Below, one piece after another: positions 9,177 to 20,190 of a stretch of DNA of 64,000 nt; within the stretch, counting starts at the first letter, position 1, and each line of letters starts with the position of its first letter. This DNA comes from Camellia lanceoleosa (taxonomy: Eukaryota; Streptophyta; Magnoliopsida; Ericales; Theaceae), in the NCBI GenBank assembly GCA_025200525.1, contig CM045770.1, positions 132,584,200-132,648,199 of the forward strand, written 5' to 3'. Both the position numbers and the translations under genes were made by a program. The notes beneath the pieces were generated by a model that saw nothing but the letters and a program-made list of their open reading frames with translations, made no database searches and was not told the origin of the DNA.

Positions 9177-12109
9177 AACTTACACTTTATTCCCCATTTT
9201 TGCAACTTGTTTTTACTTAGTTTAAAACAGTTTTTGAGCTTAGTGTTTGGCACATAAAAGTTCTGATTTTTGACCCTCTTTATTGTATATTAAGAGTGCT
9301 TGGTGGTTTGAGGAACTTTGACCACCTTTAGGCCTTGAAAAGGCCACTTTTTGTGCCATTTTGTGGGAGATCCGAGACTTTGGTCTTGGGATCTCTTCAC
9401 CATTGAAATCTTGAGGGATTTCAGTGGTGAAGAGCATGCCTGAAGTCTCAAGAAGGAGAGGGCCACCCCTCTCCTTGATGTCCTTGAAAAGGACAAATTT
9501 TGCTTCCTTAAGGGCTCTATGCTTGAGTGTGTATTGAGCTTGTTTGGCTTGTTTTCCATGCTCATATTGCCATGATATAACTTGGTTTTAAGTGGGTTTT
9601 AGTACTCTTTGCATGATTTGCATAGTTACTTTGTAATGCCTTAATATTGCCTTAACATGTCTAGCTTGTTAGCCCTAGTTTTTAGCATGTTTTAGGCTTA
9701 GACTTGTGAAGTTTATAAGCTTATTTTGTCATGCTTTAGCTCTGTCCATGATCATTTTGGTCATTCTTAGCATGCATTTTGTAGCTCCTTTGTATTTGGC
9801 TTGTTGGCCTTAAAAGCATGAATGTGTGGTATGCTATTCTAGCTTTGTATTTGATGGTTGGGACCATCTTCCTTGCTATTTCAGTCCCCATACATGCTTA
9901 TTTGATTGCCTAGCATGCATCTTTAATGCTTTGGTTACATGTGTTGTACATCCTTTGAAAGTGCATGTGTGCATGCCCTTGATTTTGAGCCTTCTAGATG
10001 CTATCTAGGTGTGCCCCTAGCCTTGTTTAGGTCTGCATGTGACTGTTTTGAGCCCCTTGGCCTTGTGAGGGTTGGTGGGTTTGGCCTTGGTTTAAGCCTT
10101 CATGGCTTGTTTCAAATACTTGGGCCATTTATTGTGTATTTGGCTTGCTTTGTTGCATGTTTTGGCAACATGTTTTGCTTGATTTTCAGAGCTTACAATG
10201 CATGCTATTAGTCCATGTTTGGCCTCTTTAAGAATGCATGAGAGTTGCTTATGAATGCCTAAGTGTTGGACCATAATTGTATGCGTGTGTGTGTGCATTC
10301 TAGCCTTCATTTTCGAGCATGTTGGCCCGTTGTTCTTGGGCCTTTTAGAGCTGTCCAATTCATGTGTAAGTCCATTCCTACTTTGCTTTGCATGCTTGTA
10401 TGTTTACACAACAACATTCTTGCATTGCATTGCCATATTGCACGCTAGATGACATGCTTAGGGTTGCATTGACATTGTGCATGTTGGACCTCTTGAAGTG
10501 AGTTTGATAGAGGTTTGGCACCTTTGTTTGCATTGCATGCATTTGAAATCAAAGTTGTACTCTTGGTTCTTAGGGCCATCACGCATGGAAATGCGCGATT
10601 GGTGGCCCGGGAATCGAGGCACATGCCCTCTTAAGTTCATAGCATGATTTGGGATGTGCTTGGTGCATATATACCTTGAATTGCATTGCCTTGCCTTTTG
10701 TTCCCTCTGCTTCTTTGTCGATTCTGCAGGTTTTCTTGAATCAATTTGTGCCGACCGCACCTTTTAGTGCCGACCGCGCCCTTTGGCAGCCGATAAGAGA
10801 ATTCATGCCGATGGAAATTCTCCTCGGCGGTGGCCCTCTGCGAGCCGATGATGCTTCTCGGTGTCGAGAGGCACTCTGGTTTTGGGAATTTTCGAAATGA
10901 AGAGCAGAGAAACAGAGGCAACCTCGCACGTAGTGCAATTAAGCGAGTCCCGGCGCGCATCAACCCTCCTTCGAGGCATTTATCGCTAAATAGATTAATT
11001 AGTTTATTTATTTAATTTAATTAATTTGTAATATTTAATTAGCTAGAATAGTTAATTATTTACTTGGTTGTGTATATTATTTTGGTCCTCCGAGCGAGGG
11101 CGCAATTGTAATAAGTGTGTGTGTGAGTGGGTGTATGTCTTCCAACCCCATTTCTTTCTAACCCTTTTATTTACACTATGGTAGATTAGGGCATACTTAT
11201 TTTTAGCATACCTCATGCAGCATGCGTGCATTTCATGCATTTGTTTACATGCACCGGGCTCGGTACATCATACAAACTGCATTGCAATTTTCAATTCCAA
11301 ATTGAACACGTGCTACGTGAAACATTTCACATGCCATGTTTAGGGTTAGCCGAGCCTACTCTAGATTGCATTTATGCTGTGTTGCATTAGCCACTTAACA
11401 TGAACTAGGTCATGCATGCTTTGCTAACTAGTTTATTGTTTTGTACGAGTACGATGTAAGTTTTTATGGCTTTAGCATACCGCATGCGTGTGAATGCTTA
11501 CCATGACAGTATGCTTACCATGCGGCTAAGTGCTTACATGATAAACTGTTTGAATGCCTGTGGGTGGAGGTTGGATTGTCTGAGTTAGAACGACTCATTG
11601 AAATCCGCATTTTAGCCTACTTGCGAGTAGCAAAAGAAAACAACACGTTTTTCGAGACAAAAATGGATATGCAATGTTTGTTTCCAAACTAGGCGATCTA
11701 GTCTATACTTGTTTGCTGTGCGCATAACATAGTAATTCTAGGTTAATAATTGGAATAAGGGCATGTAATGTTTTCAAAAAAGGATATCACGATTAGTAGA
11801 GGCCGGTCTTCGGACCGGCGAAAGGGTGCTCATAGTGACCTTCCCGATCGTACCCAAGCTCCCCGAGCCAAGACTACTTTGGTGATGACGGACATGTGGC
11901 CTTGACCGAGTCGTGGTTTCCTAAATTTCCCAAAAAAATATTTAGGTGGCGACTCAGTCCGCAAAGCAGTCCATGTTTGGCACTACTTTTCAAAAATCTG
12001 TTTTCTCAAACGATTTGCCGGATTCGGACTCTTTGGTTCAGATTTAGAACCGACACACAAAAGGGAGTCCGAACTGTAGTAGCGAGGTCCCTCCGCCGGA
12101 CGTGCTACA
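9177..12109 (+). other. Remaining body of the solo LTR
   Basis: No gene. The 9,180-10,700 part is T-rich with many GCATGC/TTGCATG words. The 11,076-12,109 part is colinear with 3,515-4,600 of LTR 1, including TTTAGGTGGCGACTCA and GATTTGCCGGATTCGGACTC near the end. Confidence 0.6.
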
Positions 12110-12114
12110 CCTGT
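12110..12114. repeat. Target site duplication CCTGT, right
   Basis: It directly follows the LTR terminus CTACA and equals 8,440-8,444. Confidence 0.85.
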
Positions 12115-14950
12115 GTGGAATCGCTCTTGAGATTGTGTAGCTTAGGATCGCTCTCAGCCTCGAGACTCAACCCCTTTGCTTCTAAACCTTGAACTTGAAT
12201 TCAGAAGGTTCAACGGTCAACCACAATGTGAGGCCTGTGTGGCGGTTTGAAGCGACCCTCGAACAAGAGGCACCAAAGTCGATCAAGAAGATCGAGTCGT
12301 CAAAAAGCTTGCGAGCTAGATCAAGCACCCCTCGAACTAGGGGCAAAATGTCCGATATGCTCGAAGAGCCAAGATGGACCCTTCTGCGAATCAATACAAG
12401 CTAGTCATTTTCCGGGATTCAGATGACTTCAGGATCTCAAAACCATTTGGCATGGACCTGTTACACTTTTACCCTTTGAGAGGCTCGCTGGGCCGAAAAC
12501 CCAGAAGGGCGACCCAGGCAAAAGTTAGAGCAAGAAAAATGCAAAAAGAAAAATACAAGAAAATAAAAAAGGAAAAGATACAAAAAATTCAAAAAAGAGA
12601 AAAAGAAAAAAGAAAAGATGAAAAGAAGAAATGAAAAGAATGAAAAGAAAAGAAAAACAAAGCTCGCAAGGTCGAAAACTCGCGCAACAGCGCCTTGGCA
12701 AAAGTTAGAGCATAAAAAGGAGAGGTTAAATACCCGAATGTACCTTAACCCCGAACTACGTAAGGCTTGATTCCCATGTTTGGGATACGTAGGCAACTTC
12801 ATCCTGAAGTCCAGCCGTAAAACGATTCAAATTCGATTGTGTCCATGTAATGGTTTTGATCATCTTTGCCTTCTCAGATCGAGAGTTCGGTTGTCATCAT
12901 CACCGAGGATCGATTATAGTGTCGCGCGCCATTCAAACAAGGGGCAACTTTCCGTTGCCATTCAAACGCGCCATGCTATCCAAACAAGGGCAACTTTCGT
13001 TGCCATTCATGCGCCATGTGCCGTTCAAACAGGGGGCAACTTTCCGTTGCCATGCAGTTCTCTTCAAGCACGGGGCAGTTTTCCTTTGGATCCGAGGTTG
13101 TGCATCTCAGGAGTAGGTTCTATGCTCGTTGAGCAGTGGCCGTTTGCAAAAATAGATTTTGAGAATTTTTACTAAGGCTGACTAGTTCTCTCGAAAATTG
13201 TTCCATCTTTTCCAAAAAACTGAACCATTTCTTGGACCCAAAAAAGGAAAATTTTCAGTACTCATAGCCTGACTTGCATGATTTCAAATCAAAAATTGAA
13301 CAAGCATGTTAATCTAACTCCCATTTTGGCCAAATTTTTTTAGAAAGCAAGAAATAAAAAATGGTCAAAATGATGAACTAGGGGCACAGTTGGGTCAGGA
13401 GTTCTGTCTTTCCCCCTTTATCAACATACTCGCCAAGAAGGGCACTTTACCTGCCAGAAGAAGGCACAACTGAAGGCGACAACAAAATGGTCGAAAAGGC
13501 TCTCTCACCCTCCAAGCAGCGAGGTATCAAGCCAAGTGCGAATTGGAATGGGCCAAGACATTCCACTCCATCATCTGGACAGATCGATCACGCCCAAACT
13601 CCCCAAAGAAAGCATCATCAATCGATGTCACTCTGATTTGCTACACATCTGTTGTAGCACAACCCTCAGAGGGAGAAACTCACTGTTGTGAGCAGAAGAA
13701 GAAGAATCTGGTAGAATACCAGGGGCAAAAGCCTTCAACTTGCTGTTTATCCATCAACCACCCAGGGGAGGGATTGAAAAATGAGAGATTGAAGAATAGA
13801 GAGATGCGCGATGAGAGAAAAAGTGAGAAAAGGGCTTTTTCAGAAAAATAGAGCTTGAGGGCCGAGTGATGTGAGAATCATAAATAAGAAAGGGTGGGAA
13901 ACACTACCCGGTGAAACAGGCTCCCTGTGCACGTCTGAGTGTCGTGTCTTTTTGTTCTATCTCAATCCTTGTTTTGAGTCGTCTCGAGTGTTACTCGATG
14001 TGTCTAGGTTATGTGCCTTTTTTTTTCTTGTTGAGTCGTAGTGTGCTGTATTCAGTCGTAGGCTCAATACCCAGTTGAGAACTTATGCTCACTCTCAATT
14101 TCAAAAAATCGTTTTGTGCTCCGAGTGCCGTGCCGTTCTCCACATTTGTGCAAAACAGAATTTGTTCTTTCATAAAACCGCAGGGTTCAACCCAGGTCAT
14201 ATGAGAACAGTGAAACCAGGACCTATCTGAAGCTATGAGTTTCGGGCTGCAAAGCAAAAGCAAAAGAGGAAAATGTCGAGCATCTGAGTTTGTTCCAACT
14301 TCAGTAAGTTCCGAGACTACACTCCGTGTGTACCTCTTCAAGTCTTGCCAATGTTCCGAAGTATGAGTGTGCCTCTACCTCAAGCTCAAAATCAAGTCTA
14401 CTTCAAGCCAGAATGGCGATCAGGAGTGCTCTCCCTGAGTACCATTCCCTACCAGAGGCATCTTGGCCGTGTTTGCGATGAGTTCCTAGGAGACCAACTG
14501 CGACGGTGGAAATTAGAGTTCGAATGGCCGTGGCCTAGAACGCAAAGGTTCGGGATTTCGAGACTAAAGTCCGGTTTAAATACCAGAGGCGCCCTCGGCT
14601 TGAAATCAGTGGAAGCCCCATAGGTTGAGATAGCATGTATGCACCTCATTCGGATCTTGAACCAACCTAGTCTGTCACCCCGTTGGAGAATAGGGAAAGT
14701 TGTGAGTATGATCAGGAAGACAAGCGGCAGCCGTGGCTCCCACATGCAGATATTGTTACTTGTCAGCATTCCAGAGCCTTTGTACTGTGAGTTGAAGGTA
14801 AGTGTTCGAAGAGCACGAGGGGAGATCCCCATCAGAGTAGAGCGGTTCACCGCCACTCACCTCATGAGGTGCTTTCTAAAAGCGCCGCTTTGTCCATTTA
14901 TTGCTTTCCGTAAGCATCATGCATTGTATTGCATTGTACCTGTCAAGTTT
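12115..14950 (+). other. Host-element internal region, 3' half, no recognisable pol
   Basis: A purine-rich AAAAGAAAAA tract (12,530-12,660) gives an artificial Lys-rich ORF. A small hairpin repeat follows (12,930-13,075). ORFs at 13,543-13,851 (102 codons, charged C-terminus) and 14,345-14,623 (92 codons) match nothing I know. No RT or integrase motif is seen. A large non-coding 3' region is typical of Tat-lineage elements. Confidence 0.5.
12930..13075 (+). repeat. Hairpin repeat GGCAAC-TTTCC-GTTGCC, three copies
   Basis: Units of about 45-50 bp each carry a perfect 6-bp inverted repeat: 12,943-12,959, 12,989-13,004 (loop one base shorter) and 13,035-13,051. They are preceded by TTCAAACA(A/G)GG. 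A fourth, decayed copy (GGGGCAGTTTTCC) lies at about 13,071. Confidence 0.65.
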
Positions 14951-14966
14951 CTTTCTCATTTCACTT

Positions 14967-15187
14967 AGTGTATCGATCACACTTCTCTCATTTTAGTGTA
15001 TCAATCACACTTCATTCACTTTTGTGTATCTATCACACACATTCTCATTTTCTATATCACATTTTGTGTATCCATCACACACCTTTAGTATATCCATCAT
15101 ACTCGTTCACTTAGTGCATCTATCACATTTTGTGTTCACCTTTAGTATATCTATCATACTCTGCTCACTTTGTGTATCAATCACACC
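14967..15187 (+). repeat. Array of constant-loop, variable-stem hairpins (ATCNATC loop)
   Basis: Eight hairpins in 221 bp. AGTGT-ATCGATC-ACACT is at 14,967, AGTGT-ATCAATC-ACACT at 14,995, TGTGT-ATCTATC-ACACA at 15,023 and TGTGT-ATCCATC-ACACA at 15,065. AGTAT-ATCCATC-ATACT is at 15,087, an imperfect GTGC-ATCTATC-ACAT at 15,114, AGTAT-ATCTATC-ATACT at 15,144 and GTGT-ATCAATC-ACAC at 15,172. Stem changes are matched on both arms while the 7-nt loop keeps ATCNATC. Spacing is irregular (22-42 bp), so this is not a simple period. Confidence 0.8.
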
Positions 15188-15244
15188 ATGCTCATTACTC
15201 GCATTGTCATGCACACTTCACCTGCACTTGTTAGTGCATTACAA

Positions 15245-15880
15245 ATCAATCGCGCTGTTTAGCGTATCGCACTGTTTTGTGCAGTTTATCAATCGCGCTA
15301 TTTTGCGCACCTCAATCGCACTGTCTTGTGCATTTCAAATCAATCGCGCTGTTTAGCGTATCGCACTGTTTTGTGCAGTTTATCAATCGCGCTATTTTGC
15401 GCACCTCAATCGCACTGTCTTGTGCATTTCAAATCATTCGCGCTATTTTGCGCATCGCACTGTTTTGTGCAGTTAATCAATCGCGCTATTTTGCGCACCT
15501 CAATCGCACTGTCTTGTGCATTTCAAATCAATCGCGCTATTTTGCCCATCGCACTGTTTTGTGCAGTTAATCAATCGCGCTATTTTGCGCACCTCAATCG
15601 CACTGTCTTGTGCATTTCAAATCATTCGCGCTATTTTGCGCATCGCACTGTTTTGTGCAGTTTATCAATCGCGCTGTTTTGCGCATCGCACTGTCTTGTG
15701 CATTTCAAATCGATCATTGCTTGTTTTGCGTATCGCCTTTGTCTTGTGCATTTCAAATCGATCCGCTTGTTTTGCGATCGCCTTTGTTTTGTCTGAGATA
15801 ATCAATCGCATTTGTTTTGCGTGTCGCCTCTTGTGCATTTCAAATCAATCGCTGTTTAGCGATCGCACTATTTTGTGCCT
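15245..15880 (+). repeat. Second hairpin array, TRTTTT loops with covarying GC stems
   Basis: A compound repeat of about 92-115 bp strings together CGCT-GTTT-AGCG (15,253-15,264), GCAC-TGTTTT-GTGC (15,269-15,282), GCGC-TATTTT-GCGC (15,295-15,308) and GCAC-TGTCTT-GTGC, with ATTTCAAATCAATC linkers. It is repeated about five times and decays after 15,700. It sits in the 3' region upstream of the PPT, where Tat-lineage elements are known to carry hypervariable tandem repeats that can seed satellites. Confidence 0.8.
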
Positions 15881-16237
15881 TTGTATCATTCGACCGGACG
15901 ATTCGCCGAGGTATCGTATCTTCTCCGTGTGAGACGCGACGAGAATTGAATAATTCTCCGCATTCCTAACTGCATGAAATATAGTTGTTGCTTTGCATTC
16001 TTGCTTATAACTGTTGCATCTATTTGCGAATACTTGCTTCATTACAGCCTGCTGCATTTGCACGAACATCTGTTACATCTGGCTTCTTGCATACCATTTG
16101 CATTTTGCCCCCTGCCTGCGGGCATACATATCTCTATTTATCTTATATGATTGTCTAAGTCTTCGGCCTTGTCAAAAATGGGTCGTCTCTAGGCTTTGAC
16201 ATTCACTCCCGTCATTCTTATGACTTCCGAGTTCAGT
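15881..16237 (+). other. 3' untranslated region before the polypurine tract
   Basis: No ORF of note. The sequence TCAAAAATGGGTCGTC (about 16,174) partly echoes the complement of the LTR start. Confidence 0.4.
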
Positions 16238-16250
16238 CAAAGAGGGCAAT
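16238..16250 (+). promoter_or_regulatory. Polypurine tract
   Basis: CAAAGAGGGCAAT abuts the LTR start, the expected place for plus-strand priming in reverse transcription. Confidence 0.6.
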
Positions 16251-16659
16251 CAGAGACACCCCATTTTTGACCGACCTTAAGACTTCGAGCGTCACCGATT
16301 GAGCTTCGGTGATGTTGCATCTTGTGCTCGTTCGAAGTCTCGAGTCGCGTCAGGCGCCTGCCTCCCGAACTCTCTTCAGGCCTTGTCTCGATTTGCGAAC
16401 CGGACTCGGTTTCTCTGCTTTTCTTTCTGAGGAAGGGTGGTCCGTAGACTATCTCCCAGTGGCCGTGAGCTACTTTTTGTGGCCGTAGGCCATTTTGCCC
16501 ATTTCGGAGCCTGGTTCCCAGTTTTCGGAGCCGTTAGGCCGTGTGCCTCGGTTCGGGACCGCCCAACCATCTCCGATCTCTCCGGTTTTTGGCATGCATC
16601 TTATTTACTCCCATTTAAGGGACACTGGGGCTCGAAACCCACTTGTGACCGAACACCAC

Positions 16660-17260
16660 TTAGGTGCGGCCCATTTTCGGGATCCCAAACCGTGCGGTTT
16701 TGGCCCCGAGCATTCATTTTGCATCGATGTCTGTTCATTTTGGCAGACACCTCTGTTTGGTCCTTCCGAGGGACACTGGGGTCTCTGAAACCCACTTCGC
16801 AGCCGAACACCACTTCCGGTGCCCGGCAGCCCATTTTCGAGATCCCAACCGCGGTTTTGCCCCGAGCATTCATTTTGCATCGATGTCTGTTCATTTTGGC
16901 GAGACACCTCTGCTTGGTCCTTCCAGGGACACTGGGTCTCGATACCACCGCCGTGGCCGAACGCCACTTTCGGTGCTCATAGCCCATTTTTCGGGACCCC
17001 GAACTTCGCGGTTTAGGCCCCGAGCTTTCATTTTGCATCGGTTTTTGTTCATTCTTGGCAGGTACCTCTATTTTGTCACACTGAGGAACACTGGGGTCTC
17101 TGAGACCCACTTCGCAGCCGAACACCACTTCCGGTGCCCGGCAGCCCATTTTCGGGACCCCGCGCGGTTTTGGTCCCCGAGCTTTCGTTTTGCATTAGTT
17201 TTTGTTCAATTTTGGCAGGTACCTCTGTTTCATCATTCCGAGGAACACTGCGGTCTCAGA
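16660..17260 (+). repeat. U3 tandem repeat, 156-158 bp unit (LTR 3)
   Basis: Four units with the TTTGCAT landmark about every 157 bp (near 16,711, 16,867, 17,025 and 17,183). Units carry GGGTCTCTGAGACCC (near 17,095), an almost perfect palindrome. Confidence 0.75.
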
Positions 17261-17296
17261 TGCCCACTTCGTGGCCGAACAAAATCTTTTTTGTTT

Positions 17297-17380
17297 GCCC
17301 TCAAAATATCTAGATATTTTGCCCTCAAAATATCTAGATATTTGGGGAAAGATATTTCCACCCTTTTGGCCATAAAAACC
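17297..17380 (+). promoter_or_regulatory. Candidate promoter of LTR 3
   Basis: It has the same duplicated AAATATCTAGATATTT palindrome and CATAAAAA (17,371) as LTR 1, with no base changes in the palindromes. Confidence 0.45.
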
Positions 17381-17546
17381 AGCAGCTTCCAGCTGGTGGG
17401 GAGGTTAGAAAAACTCTTTGAGAGCTCCATACACACCTCTCCTCTCCCTCTCCATTTCCAAGCTTCAAACATCCAAGTCTTGGCACCATTTCTTCATCAA
17501 CTCCAAGCTCTATCATCACCATACCATTTCCAGCAGCAAGGGAAGA

Positions 17547-17609
17547 ATGCCAGCAGCTAGGAAACATCCATTCTTCAAGCAAAAGGCAGCCAAGAAGTTG
17601 TCTACAAGG
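17547..17609 (+). CDS. Predicted LTR-encoded start exon of gag, second copy
   Basis: Same 21-codon ORF and GTAAGT donor (17,610) as at 959-1,021, with the last residues KKLSTR. The partner acceptor CTTTTGCTAG ends at 22,467, giving a 4,858-nt intron. Phase 0 is preserved and the downstream frame is open through the gag-start homology up to the array junction. Confidence 0.45.
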
Positions 17610-18332
17610 GTAAGTCCTCTTTCCCTCTTTTCTAGCCCTATTTTGGCTCATTTCTTAGACCTATTTGCTTGTGGTTTTGAGTTCCGAGATTAACTGGAAA
17701 TGTCTCTATTTTGAGGTGTTCTTCATGTTTGTTTAAGGTCTCAACATCATTTGGGGTCCCTATCTAATGCTTGTTTCAATATCTCATCATATGCCATTGT
17801 TTTTGCAAGCTTTCTTCGACTCATGAGTATTCTGATTTTGAGGCTGAAATCTACTGTAAATATGCATATTTTTGGCTCCTCTTCAATGTTGTAGAAGGAA
17901 ATTTTGCTGTTTGAATTTTCTATATACTACTTGTCTCAAGACCTCTCTTTGGTTCATTATTTTGCATGCTTTGTTAGGCTTATTTGGCTTCTGTTTTCGG
18001 CCTTCATCAGGCTTGGAAATAGTCTTAAAATGGCCTCCTCTTCATGTTTTATTAAGGGTCTTAGGCCATTTGATGTTTTCTTATGGTACCTTATGTTATA
18101 GCCCCTTTTGGTCCATATTTTGCATGCTATGCTTGCCATGTCTACACACTGTTTTGAGGGATGTCATCTACTGTAAATGTGAATATTTTTGGCTCATCTT
18201 TATTGTTGTAGAACTTATTTTTTGGGTTTGAGCATTGTACATACCACTTGCTTTGTAATTCCCCTCTTTTACCGTATTTTTGCAAGCTTTTGTTTCCATA
18301 CTTGTGAGCATTATTTGGCCTTGCTTTGTGCT

Positions 18333-18338
18333 AATAAA
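18333..18338 (+). terminator. Candidate poly(A) signal AATAAA in LTR 3
   Basis: Conserved with 1,745-1,750. For the upstream element this would be the 3' LTR signal. Confidence 0.3.
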
Positions 18339-18570
18339 ATGCTAGTTTAGGGGCTGCCTTGCCACTGTTTTGCATTCCATGTCCATATTCTCAGATGTTT
18401 AATGGGGTCAGAGGCCATTTCGGGTGCATTTCATCGCATTTTGGGCATCGGTTGCAATTTTATCATAATTTGGGGGCTGTTTTTGCATTATCTTAGTTGC
18501 TGAATTTTGAATCTTCCTTATGCCATTTGCTACATCTCATTCGCATGTCATTTTGGTGCTTTAGAGCCTC

Positions 18571-19600
18571 GCCTCGGTTTGCGTGCCCGTGTGCACGCAT
18601 TTCGAGGCACTTCATTTTTACCCGACGGCAGCCTATGTGAGTGTGGTTGAGGCCCTCTCATGTTGGCGTAAGCCCAATTTGCATTTTCATTCTTGTATGC
18701 CATTGCCTCGGTTTGCGTGCCCGTGTGCACGCATTTCGAGGCACTTCATTTTTATCCGACGGCAGCCTATGTGAGTGTGGTTGAGGCCCTCTCATGTTGG
18801 CGTAAGCCCAATTTGCATTTTCATGCTTGTATGCCATTGCCTCGGTTTGCGTGCCCGTGTGCACGTATTTCGAGGCACTTCATTTTTATCCGACGGCAGC
18901 CTATGTGAGTGTGGTTGAGGCCCTCTCATGTTGGCGTAAGCCCAATTTGCATTTTCATGCTTGTATGCCATTACCTCGGTTTGCGTGCCCGTGTGCACGC
19001 ATTTCGAGGCACTTCATTTTTATCCGACGGCGGCCTATGTGAGTGTGGTTGAGGCCCTCTCATGTTGGCGTAAGCCCAATTTGCATTTTCGTGCTTGTAT
19101 GCCATTGCCTCGGTTTGCGTGCCCGTGTGCACGCATTTCGAGGCACTTCATTTTTATCCGACGGCAGCCTATGTGAGTGTGGTTGAGGCCCTCTCATGTT
19201 GGCGTAAGCCCAATTAGCATTTTCATGCTTGTATGCCATTACCTCGGTTTGCGTGCCCGTGTGCACGCATTTCGAGGCACTTCATTTTTGTCCGACGGCG
19301 GCCTATGTGAGTGTGGTTGAGGCCCTCTCATGTTGGCGTAAGCCCAATTTGCATTTTCATGCTTGTATGCCATTGCCTCGGTTTGCGTGCCCGTGTGCAC
19401 GCATTTCGAGGCACTTCATTTTTATCCGACGGCAGCCTATGTGAGTGTGGTTGAGGCCCTCTCGTGTTGGCGTAAGCCCAATTTGCATTTTCATGTTTGT
19501 ATGCCATTGCCTCGGTTTGCGTGCCCGTGTGCACGCATTTCGAGGCACTTCATTTTTATCCGACGGCAGCTTATGTGAGTGCGGCTGAGGTCCTCCCATG
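18571..19600 (+). repeat. 134-bp tandem array with hairpin core (LTR 3)
   Basis: About seven and a half nearly identical units start at 18,571, 18,705, 18,839, 18,973, 19,107, 19,241, 19,375 and 19,509. Each starts with a nested inverted repeat, GCCTCG...GCGTGC...GCACGC...CGAGGC, spanning 38 bp (first at 18,571-18,608). The rest is a constant linker with TATGTGAGTGTGGTTGAGG. Near-identity indicates recent expansion or homogenisation. LTR 1 has about three fewer units. Confidence 0.9.
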
Positions 19601-19649
19601 TTGGTGTAAGCCCATCGTGGCATTCCGTATGCCATTTCATTCAATTTCA

Positions 19650-20190
19650 TCATCGCCTCGGTTTGCGTGCCCGTGTGCACGTATTTCGAGGCACTTCGGT
19701 TATCGGACGGCATTTTTGTCATCGCCGCCTCGGTTCGTGCACGCATTTCGAGGCACTTCGGTTTTATCCGATTTGCATTTTTATCATCGCCTCGGTTTGT
19801 GTGCCTGTGTGCACGCATTTCGAGGCACTTCGATTTTATCCGATTTGCATTTTTATCATTGCCTCGGTTTGTGTGCTTGTGTGCACGTATTTCGAGGCAC
19901 TTCGGTTTTATTCGATTTGCATTTTGGTCATAGCCTCGGCTTGCGTGCCTGTGTGCACGCATTTCGAGGCACTTCGGTTTTACCCGATTTTGCATTTCAC
20001 GTCATCGCCTCGGTTTGCGTGCGCGTGCAGCGATTTCGAGGCACCGGTTTTATCCGATTTGCACTTCATATCATCGCCTCGGTTTGCGTGCGTGCACGCA
20101 TTTGAGGCACTTCGTTTACCGATTTGCATTTCATATCATCGCCTCGATTTGCGTGCGCGTGTGCGCATCTTTTCGAGGCGTCTCATTCAT
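19650..20190 (+). repeat. 73-bp tandem array (LTR 3)
   Basis: Seven to eight units on the same GCCTCG...CGAGGC core with the CGGTTTTATCCGATT linker, degenerate after about 20,010. Confidence 0.75.

Larger units (their letters stand above)
8445..12109 (+). mobile_element. Solo LTR of a related Tat-like subfamily (3,665 bp)
   Basis: It starts TGTAGACACC and ends GTGCTACA, giving TGTAG/CTACA terminal inverted repeats, and it is flanked by a perfect CCTGT duplication. No internal domain adjoins either side, because both flanks belong to the host element. Its first bases (GACACCCCATTTTGACCG) and its last 1 kb resemble the flanking LTRs, but its middle differs and lacks the 134/73-bp arrays. This is the expected product of insertion followed by LTR-LTR recombination. 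Confidence 0.85.

Noticed and set aside
12374..12634. Lys-rich 86-codon ORF
   Set aside because: It is generated by a low-complexity AAAAG tract, with no support from composition elsewhere or from a second copy.
15024..15932. ORFs across the hairpin arrays (CALSCAFQINRAI-like peptides)
   Set aside because: Stop-poor tandem repeats open in several frames at once, with no conserved start.
8445..16250. A second complete retrotransposon running from the 8,445 LTR to the 16,251 LTR
   Set aside because: The two LTRs are of different subfamilies, and the perfect CCTGT duplication shows that 8,445-12,109 is a solo insertion.
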